Assembly (NCBI RefSeq): GCF_035222275.1
Contig: NC_085884.1
Location: forward strand, 3,100,001 to 3,164,000
Source: Podospora bellae-mahoneyi
Lineage: Eukaryota > Ascomycota > Sordariomycetes > Sordariales > Podosporaceae
DNA: 64,000 bases
Reading direction: 5' to 3'
Under the pieces are notes generated by a model. That model saw only the letters and a program-made list of their open reading frames with translations, did no database searches and had not been told where the DNA came from. Position numbers and translations under genes: made by a program. Below are positions 55,847-64,000 of this stretch, piece by piece (the stretch's first letter is position 1; each line of letters begins with the position of its first letter).

Positions 55847-56620
55847 GGTTTTTGGTCAGTGCTGAAGAGCTGGATGAGGGGAGGATGTGAAGGACTGTGT
55901 GAATGCACCCTCTGCTTTGACTGGCGGTGGAGAGAAGTTATATGCACTTCTTCTCACCGATATTATCGATATAGAATACCCGTCTGTCGGCCGGACATTG
56001 ACAAGGCTGATGATCAGACAGAGACTCCTCTTGTCTGGTTCTGTATGACATGCTGAAACAGGCTTCGGCCATGGCGGATGTCAGCTTGCTGGGTGAACCT
56101 CCTGGTTCTCGCTGACTGCGCCGCGTCTTATGGCATGAGTTGAAGTGGCATTTGTTGGTGGACATTGTGGTTGCTCACCTTCGTATTGGATGTCTCTGTC
56201 CAGGAGGAAGCTGTGGCGACGTCATGGAGTGAGCTTTCTGAAGCTTTGGATAACTGGTCCGGTGAGATTACTGGGATGGAAACCTGTATTCGATTAAACA
56301 AAATGCGGGGTCTGCCTAGTGGGTGCATAAACCGTGCCACGCAAACCATTTCTTTCTTGTTTCTCCTTCCTTTTACGCTGTGCCGATGACCCGAGTATTT
56401 GAGTCTCACCGACGGCATTTTCTTTTGATCAGTTGAGTATTCTGAGCAAGTCAACACTTTCAGCTTTCACATCTATCCTTCTCAGCCCAGATCAAACAAC
56501 TAGCGGCTTTTGACCTATCTTACCTAAACCGACTTACTGCGTCACAATCATCAACCTTCATCGTCTTCAACTCTTTAACCCAACTGCAACACCACCCAAC
56601 GACACAACATACCAGCAACC
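55847..56620. other. Divergent intergenic region
   Basis: No supportable gene. It should hold promoters of the metallopeptidase (minus) and of the conserved gene at 56621 (plus). Confidence 0.5.
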
Positions 56621-57304
56621 ATGTCCACCGCAACCCCCACCACCACCAGCCCTCCCGCCAAAATCCACATCACCATAACCATCACCCCAGAAACCCACTC
56701 CTTCACCACCAACCCCCTCCCCCCCCTCCTAACCCTCTCCCTCCTCTCCCACCACCCCACCCCGATAACCCTCTGCACCTTCAACCGCCCCTTGGCCCTA
56801 CCCTCCGCCCTAACAAACCGCACAATAACAATTCACTCCCTCCCCTCCCGCCAAAAAATCGAAACCTCTCTTTTTCAAGTCAACCGTTCCCCCGTAACCC
56901 GCATCAAAGGCGATTCAGACGAGCAGTTCTACCTCACTTTACTCCCTAACACTCCCACCACAATCTCAACCCCCTTTGGGAGAGGTGGAGGGGTGAATAA
57001 AATCAGGCCTGTGCCAAAGGCAATCGCGGAGAAGGGGTGGGAGGTGGATGAGGAAGGAAGGGAGAGGAGGGTGAGGAGGTCGGTGCAGCCTACTGGTGTT
57101 GATGGGTTGGAGCCGGGGTTGGAGTATGAAGTGGGTTTGGATAGGGAGAGCCTAGAGGGGATGTGGTGGGCGCCGGTGAAGAGGGAGGAGATTTTGGTTG
57201 AAGGGGGAACGACGGAGGGGAGGTATATGGGGGATTATGGGGGGTGGGTGAAGGGTGGGGTTGAGTGGGTTGTTGAGGGGGGGAGGGTGAAGGTGGAGGA
57301 GTAG
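56621..57304 (+). CDS. Conserved-looking protein of unknown function
   Basis: Single exon of 227 residues with a consistent frame and clear fungal codon bias (C-rich early, G-rich late, as in the RTA1-like gene). The first half is beta-rich and Thr/Pro/Leu-rich (KIHITITITPETHSF, ITLCTFNRPLALPSAL). The middle has FQVNRSPVTRIKGDSDEQFY. The second half is charged: KIRPVPKAIAEKGWEVDEEG, GLEPGLEYEVGLD, and a Trp-rich end (MWWAPVKREEILV, YMGDYGGWVKGG). There is no signal peptide or membrane segment. I do not recognise a domain. Confidence 0.72.
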   Translation: MSTATPTTTSPPAKIHITITITPETHSFTTNPLPPLLTLSLLSHHPTPITLCTFNRPLALPSALTNRTITIHSLPSRQKIETSLFQVNRSPVTRIKGDSDEQFYLTLLPNTPTTISTPFGRGGGVNKIRPVPKAIAEKGWEVDEEGRERRVRRSVQPTGVDGLEPGLEYEVGLDRESLEGMWWAPVKREEILVEGGTTEGRYMGDYGGWVKGGVEWVVEGGRVKVEE

Positions 57305-58426
57305 AAGGGACTTTGGGTCTTGGATTCCCATGGGTCTGGGGGTTTCCGTGATAGGGTATCATGAATTCAACCATGGGTTTCTTTTTGTATTGGCAGGGCC
57401 ACTGCTCAGTCTATCCTGTGTTGTTTCGGCCTTTTCATTCTTTTCCTTTTAATTGTGGGTTTATCATGAGGATTATGAAGCCATGTTTGAAAGGTGAGGA
57501 TAATCCTGGAACTCAGATAGGAGAACAGGCTGTGGACAATAGAATAGAGACTGTGACAAAGTATCAAACGCTACAGCGAGAGATACCTCTAACGTACCTC
57601 TCGACTGAGGCTCAAACTTCCGAATTGCCGTAGCTTACCTATCTTCACAAACCAAGGTATTGAAAGCCCTTTTAAGGCTTGTGGGGTATCTTTAGAGGCT
57701 CGTTCCCAACTGCAGTCTCCGTTTCTTCACGGTGTTTAGGGTTAGCCAGGGTAGCTCATGTTCTCCAACGAGACCACACGTCCGATAAGCTTCCCTCAAT
57801 CATTTAAACACGTGATGAAACAATAACTGTGGCTGCTTTGCCAATTACAAAAGCTTTACAGCCACTCAACTATCATTAGGTAGTAGTGACTGACAAACCC
57901 CGCAAAGGGTCGGAGAGGTCTTTGGACTTCAAGACATACCCTTTTACCTACAGGCCGTCATGTCTTTTCAAAGGGCCAATGTTGCAGCCAAATTATCGAC
58001 CTGAAGCCCCATTCCGTTTAAAATTCCTTCAAGTTCTCGATAGTTGCCGTCGTGTCCTCGAGGAGAGAAGGTCTTTCACCGCAGGTCCAGTCTTATCGAT
58101 TGAATTTCCATATACTGACGTACATTAGGAATCAGTCTCGAATCAACCCCGTCAACATTCTGTCAAACCCTTCGTGCAAGGTTTGCGGGAAGATTTTTAA
58201 GGTAGTCTCGTTTTACCTGAAGAGTCAACACGAAAGAGATGAGTGGTTCATACCTAACCACAGATAGTAAGGAGATACCCACCTGCACTTCAAGGGGTAG
58301 GATGACAGTTCTTGCGGATACTCTTGGCCTTTCAATTTCAGTAGAATTCAGTTGCTGACTACCATCCCATGATAGTAGAAAATCAGTGGATTTGGGCACC
58401 TATGGCCATCTAGTTTTGGATTCGGG
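57305..58426. other. Intergenic or decayed DNA before the HET pseudogene
   Basis: Short frames only. A small piece near 58150-58260 (CKVCGKIFKVVSFYLKSQHE) has coding character and might be an N-terminal relic of the HET gene, but nothing links it. Confidence 0.4.
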
Positions 58427-60493
58427 GTGCGAAGCTCACTAAACTTCTTCAACTCCGAGTATATAACGCGTCAGAGGCTTGGGCACTCGGCAACGGTGTC
58501 CTTGAATGCATTCGCCCGTCCAGCCTGGAAACGGATGAATTTCCTAGCCCTCGAGTTTGACGACACAAAAGAAAATCGGGGATCAACAGACGCAAGTCTG
58601 GCATGCTTATCAAAAGGTCGATTAGACGGCGTGACAAGTCTCGATCGCAAAGATATCAACCTCGACCAGGTGAACTCTTGGAAGCATGGCTGCGAAAGAG
58701 CCCACGGTACCAGCAAAGGCCGAGCTACAGTATGTTGCGTTGAGCTATGTGTGGGGACAGGCAGCGATGCTCAGGACAGAGCGCGCCAATTTGTTGGCTC
58801 ACCAAAACGACCGTGTATTTGATCGATTAAGATAATGATGCCTGCGACTATCAACGATGCTATTGGTCTGGTCCCTTTGATAGGCGAGAGATATTTATGG
58901 GTCGACTCGCTTTGCATCGTTCATGAAGAAGGCTCAAAACATACGCAAATTCGGGATATGGCCAAGATATATGAGAACACTCGACTTACTATTGTAGCTG
59001 GCGATGGCCTAGATGCCGACCATGGCTTGCGCGGTATTCCCAACGTTTCTCAGCCTCGACAGTTGCACCCTGAACTAGAACTCAGCGACACCATCTCCGT
59101 GCGTGCCCCACAAAATCTTGCACTGGAAGAAACCACATGGGCACGCCGTGGTTGGACGTGGCAGGAACTGCAGTTTTCACAGCGACGGTTGACATTTTCT
59201 TACGGGTCTGTTCGGGGATGTGTGCAGAATCCTTTTTCTGTGAGGACGATGACTTCCCTGCGCGTGATTACAGGAAGACAACCGAGTCGATGGAGTCCTG
59301 AATAAACCCAATCTAGATAACGTCTGCCGGAGTAGGGTGGGTGTGGGAGCAGTAAGTCTGACCGACCTGGGAAAGGATATTTCGACATTTAACCAACGTT
59401 CATTGACATACGGCGAAGACGCTTTGCTTGCTTTCGAGGGAACCCTAGCGATCTATATTGAACATCAGTTTCCACGCGGCTTGGACTCTGCGCTACTGTG
59501 GCACACTCAGACAACCGTACCGTTCGCTGAAGTACGGCAAGCATCCAGTCACTCCCGGGAGTGTCCACCTCGTTGGGGTTGGTCTGGCTGGAAGGGTAAA
59601 ATTCTGCAGTGTTGGGAAGCCTCGGGCAGGACAACGTTCGACCTCCACAACAAACCATATCGATCCTCACATGGAAACTACGTTTCTCCGTCACTTCTAC
59701 CCCTGTCAAAATTCCCTTTCAAAATGACTAGTACAGTTAGAAAACAGAATACATGGGTAACATTAGCAACCTCCCGCAAGGTTGGAGGGTTGCTCAACAT
59801 CGAAAGTTCCTTGTCCGAGCAAATCAAATAGAGCTTAGTGCAGAGGCCAACCTACTACGCCGACTCTCTTTCCAAAAGAGCAACACCTATGTCTGAAATC
59901 AAGCTTCCTATCAGAACTTAGATGGGGCGAGTGTCGAGCAGATTGGTTATATCCCTGGAGTTGGCTTACCGACCACTTTTCTTCGTCTTCCCGTCCCCTA
60001 TGGAAGACACCTTGAATCGTCTGTAGCACAAATGCCACAGCCTATAGGGAGATACCTTTGTGCCTTGACGCAACAGGGGCGTCTTTGGGGTGACAAGGAG
60101 CGCATATTGATGCCAGAAGAGCTTGGGAGCACAGAAGAGCCATTCGACCTATATCGAATGTTTCTCGAGCTCCCCCTTGTACTTCGAAACTTTGAAGACC
60201 AAGAAGTGGACGAAATTCGACCGCATAGCAAAGAGGATAACGCATTGCTGAACTCCTGGAAGAATGAGAAGAAGGATGGGGATGAGACCATAGGCTACCC
60301 GTGTGACATTGTGGCGATCTCACTTGGTTACGATGGCGATTCTCCGTTGATTGACGATAAGGACATTTACGCCTTCTATAACGTTCTCTGGGTTGAGTGG
60401 ATCGATGGGGTGGCATATCGACGGGGTGTGGGCCACGTGATCAGAACAGCATGGGAAAGTATGGAGAAGGATGCAGAGCTTATTCTTGGGTAG
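58427..60493 (+). pseudogene. Decayed HET-domain gene
   Basis: Most of a HET protein can be read, but in several frames. The order is VNSWKHGCERAHG; then AELQYVALSYVWGQAAMLRT in another frame to RVFDRLR. A one-base loss near 58830 leads into PATINDAIGLVPLIGERYLW, VDSLCIVHEEGSKHTQIRDM, AKIYENTRLTIVAGDGLDAD and ARRGWTWQELQFSQRRLTF. A frame change near 59215 gives MCAESFFCEDDDFPARDY, and another gives RSLTYGEDALLAFEGTLAI, DSALLWHTQT and PPRWGWSGWKGKI. The end is YAFYNVLWVEWIDGVAYRRG, stop at 60491-60493. These are classic HET motifs (ALSYVWG, YLWVDSLCI, AKIYENA, RGWTWQE) in correct order. At least four frame breaks make it non-functional as assembled. Confidence 0.78.
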
Positions 60494-60690
60494 CTGAGGC
60501 CACTCGGGAACTGAAGTCTGTCTGTATCTTTCTCTATCATTATCATTTGTTTGACATCAAGTACGTGATTGGAAGACTGGATACAAATGCGATTTCAGCA
60601 TGTCAGCAGGTTAATTAGTAGGTAGAAATGTCAGGCTGCAGGAAGATAACTCATGCCATCTGAACACTCCCATCTACACGATTCTTTCCC

Positions 60691-61045
60691 TCAGAATCCC
60701 TGCCTCGCAACCTGAGCCTGAGCAGCAGCAATGGTCCCCTGAGCATTCGGATCAACAAAGCCACATCCATTCTTCCCATTTTGGAACTGAGCAGCCTCAG
60801 CAGAGCAGACCCCCACGCCACTCGCATCAGCGCAACACCCTGAAGCGCAGTCGGCATTGTTGACGCAGCCCCCAGTGATGAACTGCGAGCCGTTCCCCTG
60901 CCCAACGTTTCTCGCACCGGCATTGTTGGGTGTGATTTGTGCCATGGCAGTGACGACAACTTGGACCTCGTTAGTAAAAGTCAAAGTCCTGTGGAAGGCA
61001 TGTAAACTTACAAGCCAGAAGGGCAGTTACAGTGATGCGGACCAT
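60691..61045 (-). CDS. Secreted cysteine-rich protein, BAS2-like
   Basis: Exons 61045-61012 and 60959-60691 give 100 residues. The 52-nt intron has GTAAGT, a perfect TACTAAC branch and an AAG acceptor; this acceptor restores both frame and signal peptide (MVRITVTALLAFVVTAMA, cleavage before QITPNN). The mature protein of about 82 residues has GARNVGQGNGSQFITGGC, NNADCASGCCADASG, VCSAEAAQFQNGKNGCGF and six Cys. This pattern matches biotrophy-associated secreted protein 2 (BAS2) of Magnaporthe and its many relatives, which also occur in non-pathogenic fungi. The molecular role is not established. It lies 3' of the HET pseudogene, in convergent orientation. Confidence 0.88.
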
Positions 61046-62812
61046 CTTGGAAGTGGTGTTAAAAGTTGGATAAAAGGCTCACAGAGCTGATGCCGACACC
61101 AGGTCGTTTGATGAAGTGAATCGGATGAAGAGATGGGATGATAGAAGCATGAATGATAATAACTCCATTTCCCCAGTGCGACGCTTTATGTAGTCGATGT
61201 TTATTGCACTTCTTTACTTAGAGGAAGACAATCACTTCCCATCTGAAAGACCGGGCACGATGCGACTGTTACTGCTGCGGATCATACTATCGTCCAGACA
61301 GTTGTGTCAAGAGTGCTCACAATGCGATCAAGTAATACCGCCGATCTAGTATCTACCAAGTCAATAAACCATTGCCGTCCTAAATGCCTTGGTGTTGTGG
61401 TAGTAAGCGGTGACAGGTGTGGTTTGATCATCCCAGCCCCTAAATCGGCAATAGGGGTAAAATGCTTGGCATTGATGGTTTGACAGCGCACATCATTTAT
61501 GCATGGGGGCTTTGATTATGTGGAAGTCACTGATCGGTTCGGATGCTTTCGTCCTGAACACATTCCTCTTTTGGTGCTTAAAGTGAAAAGGAAGGTATTG
61601 CCGATGGCAAGGTTTTGTGAACGTCTCCTCAGAAGTATGGGTTTGCTTTGTCCTCATGATCAATGTCTGAGAAGAACCCAGCTCAACAAACTGCCTTGTT
61701 CAGATCTTGATGTGTCGACCTTTTCAAGCTTCGATGCCAATAATTCACAGAGACCACCGCCCCCAACCCTATATCAGCCATCCAGCCCCATAGACCGAAG
61801 GATCAAGCCTGCAGAAGCCACAGGGTTGGAAGCCAACAGCAGCCTTTGCCTAACCGCTCGCCCCGAATAAATAAGATGGAACTGCGCATGTACAAGTCCC
61901 GAGGCAATCGTTTGCTCTAAATCCCGTGCCATAGATGAGTCCTTACCAGTCAGTCAGGTCAGCTAGTGAGCATCACCTCGAAGCTAACGCCACCAACCGC
62001 CCAACAACGCCAGGTACAGCACCTTGCATCAAGATCTTGCCGAGGTGCCACACCACATCCCAAAAACATCTCCCATCTGTTGAAGTACTGATCATGCTAA
62101 TGAATCACCCTTCCATCCACCTTCATTCTCCAATGTCTTGTTCAAAACCCACTTACCACTCTCTAGGTATGTGATGGAACTACTCAAGAGAATATCTACT
62201 CATCTAGACCCAATATCACCCCTAACAAACCAGAATAGCTCCTCACCACTCAAGGCTTCCACACAAATGCATGCACCCAACCGCCACAAGCCAACCAACC
62301 ACCGCCCTGACTCTCCCTCCCCATTGCCGCGAATACCCACTGCATAAATCTGCATAACGGCAACAAACCACAAACTATCTTATCATAAGCGCTAGAAAAT
62401 GCTGTGCTCTCCTCCCTGCCGTTGAAAAAAGCCCGCATAAGTATCTTCCAGCGAACGAGCCGCTGTATGCTGTGTAGCCAGCCGTGCCTCGGTTAACGAC
62501 TCATCTACCACTCTTGAAGCGGTTGGAATGAAGGCAAAATATATTGCTGTCGGTGAGGCTTTGGCCTATGCGGCTGAGGGCGGTTGTATGCAGGGTACAT
62601 TCCAGAGTCCAGAGGAGTTAGGCTGCGCGAAGGGAAGTTGCTTTTCATTCAAGGTGTCTTGGCATTGATGCAGAAAAAATTCACCCATATACAGTAGTCT
62701 CAAAGGCGCTACTGATAATCTTTACTCATTCTCTTTGACAAGATCATTTCGAGTGCACACCTACCATAGCACCAAAATCCAGACTGCACCACCATCAAAC
62801 ATTGGTTGGCCC
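61046..62812. other. Gene-poor region upstream of the tRNA gene
   Basis: No supportable gene. Frames such as plus-strand 61499-61870 lack domains and splice signals. The first few hundred bases should contain the promoter of the BAS2-like gene. Confidence 0.5.
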
Positions 62813-62899
62813 GCCCGGCTAGCTCAATCGGTAGAGCGTGAGACTCTTAAGGGGTACTCCGAAATCTCAAGGTTGTGGGTTCGACCCCCACGTCGGGCT
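62813..62899 (+). tRNA. tRNA-Lys(CTT) with a 14-nt intron
   Basis: Acceptor stem GCCCGGC (62813-62819) pairs with GTCGGGC (62892-62898), with one G-T pair. The A box is TAGCTCAATCGG and the B box GGTTCGACCCC. The anticodon stem TGAGA/TCTCA encloses the loop CTCTTAA with anticodon CTT at 62846-62848. An intron of 14 nt (62850-62863) sits one base 3' of the anticodon, the standard site for eukaryotic tRNA introns. It decodes AAG lysine codons. Confidence 0.97.
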
Positions 62900-62924
62900 C
62901 AATTCCCGTCTTCGACGATTCTTA

Positions 62925-62935
62925 TTTTTTCTTTT
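62925..62935 (+). terminator. RNA polymerase III terminator for tRNA-Lys
   Basis: Two T runs (six and four Ts) start 26 bases after the tRNA 3' end, the first T run of four or more downstream. Confidence 0.7.
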
Positions 62936-64000
62936 CCCGCTTCCTTCCTCTACTGACCCTTTTCTTACCCCTTGAGAGCTGATGGTTGCCCAGGTGAGCA
63001 TCTTCTCCTTGGCCATCATCAACACAGCGTCAGCACTGGAATGCGGGCACTGTCCAATGTCTTGCTTATTAATAGCATCCCGGCAGGCAAGACGATGATG
63101 GCACGTGCGAGCTCAGTTGTACCCCAATATTCTTCTTTTTTTGGTGGTCGGAGACAAGGAAACTGGCTGCCCCGCTTTGAATCAGCACCCGTCGGAATTA
63201 AACGAGGGGCAGAAGAGACGATATCAACAACAGCAGCAGCAAATATGATAGATACTGTATACTGATCGAATGAGAGATATTATCATCACGATAAGTTTTG
63301 TCATATTCTCCCCGCGCATGAGGACGACTTACCCAATAAAGTAACACGGGATCGAGTGCGGCGAACGCAGGAGCAAATATATGGGCCAAGACTGACGCGA
63401 TGGGGGATGGCAATATATATCCCACTCCTCAGTTATCACCACCTTCCCTGAACACTTTGAGAGGGTGTTGCTTTTCGAAGTAAGGAACCATGCTGTGTGC
63501 TCGCTAACCTGCCCTGCACCAAGCATCGAGCGTCGTATGCATGGAACGTTTCCATAGCGTCACTAGTAGCATAACGCAAGGGCGGTTGGTCATGTCCAAT
63601 GCCTTCTCCGTATCGTATTCCCTTCCCTCAAGAGGATCTGAGGGAAAAAGAAAAGGAAGATCTGTGCTTACTGCAACCTTCCGTGCAAGGGAGATCCAAA
63701 AGTCCCGTCATGAGAACACACTCTCACCAGGCTCCGGGCACCGTAAGTGAGACTGAGAAAACGTACGTAACCTCCTCTCCTCTGAGTGGTTGCGTTCCCA
63801 TCAGTCAGGAATCACTCGGATTCGGCCAACGAGCCGAAAGAGAGGAATCGGGCTCAGGTACCGCCATGGCTTGCCGCCACCACCTGCAGCATGGTAGTGC
63901 TTGCATATTTCGAAACCTCCAAGCTGATCCTAAACGAGCGGCTCTAGAACCTCAGGACAACGAATGATACACGTGTATCTACACGACAAGCGGCAGTTGG
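62936..64000. other. No supportable gene
   Basis: Overlapping short frames on both strands, the longest 122 codons (63599-63967), have no domain, signal peptide or clear splice sites. The window may end inside an intergenic region. Confidence 0.45.

Noticed and set aside
63599-63967. 122-codon plus-strand frame near the window end
   Set aside because: No domain, biased composition or splice signals; overlaps another frame of similar quality.

Overview
The window is fungal nuclear DNA, most likely from a filamentous ascomycete of the Sordariomycetes. The evidence is: genes broken by short introns (about 50-120 nt) with GT..AG ends and CTAAC/CTGAC-type branch sites; a Zn2Cys6 regulator, an RTA1-like membrane protein, a DUF1996 secreted protein, HET-domain genes and a NACHT STAND (NLR-like) gene; a tract with the CpA/TpG depletion left by repeat-induced point mutation (RIP); and a tRNA-Lys with a 14-nt intron.

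1-31 kb is a normal, mostly intact gene region. In order it holds two head-to-head coiled-coil proteins of unknown function (1.3-3.9 kb); a PMC1-type Ca2+-ATPase (6.6-10.4 kb); a 45-residue protein whose ATG appears to be split by an intron (11.6-11.8 kb); a secreted DUF1996 protein (13.2-14.6 kb); a membrane-tethered hexapeptide acetyltransferase (18.9-20.4 kb); a full-length phosphoketolase followed by a UPC2-like zinc-cluster regulator (21.3-25.9 kb); an RTA1-family seven-helix protein (27.1-28.2 kb); and a type II membrane glycosyltransferase of the GT31 type (28.9-30.3 kb).

30.7-61 kb is an accessory region rich in fungal self/non-self recognition genes, intact and decayed. It starts with an intact NACHT protein (30.7-34.2 kb), then a small single-pass membrane protein and a small conserved protein. 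After these come a protein-kinase pseudogene with at least three frameshifts (38.0-40.4 kb), a decayed gene with DUF7580-like features (40.6-41.8 kb), an AT-rich RIP tract (41.8-42.7 kb) and more decayed coding DNA (42.7-44.6 kb). A decayed Mutator-like (MULE) DNA transposon with terminal inverted repeats and a target-site duplication lies at 48.6-51.7 kb. Two HET-domain pseudogenes (52.9-53.5 and 58.4-60.5 kb) and a decayed gene of unknown function (53.5-54.6 kb) complete the set. Intact genes sit among these relics: an FAD/lactone-oxidase-type oxidoreductase with a 200-residue N-terminal extension (44.9-47.2 kb), a Kex2-type cysteine-rich secreted peptide (47.6-47.8 kb), a secreted HEYLH metallopeptidase (54.9-55.8 kb), a conserved unknown protein (56.6-57.3 kb) and a BAS2-like secreted cysteine-rich protein (60.7-61.0 kb).

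61-64 kb is gene-poor apart from tRNA-Lys(CTT). Several premature stops in the decayed genes (TAG, TGA, TAA) fit C-to-T changes, as RIP or drift would give. The frameshifts could also include assembly errors, which only reads can exclude. No CRISPR array, rRNA or virus was seen.
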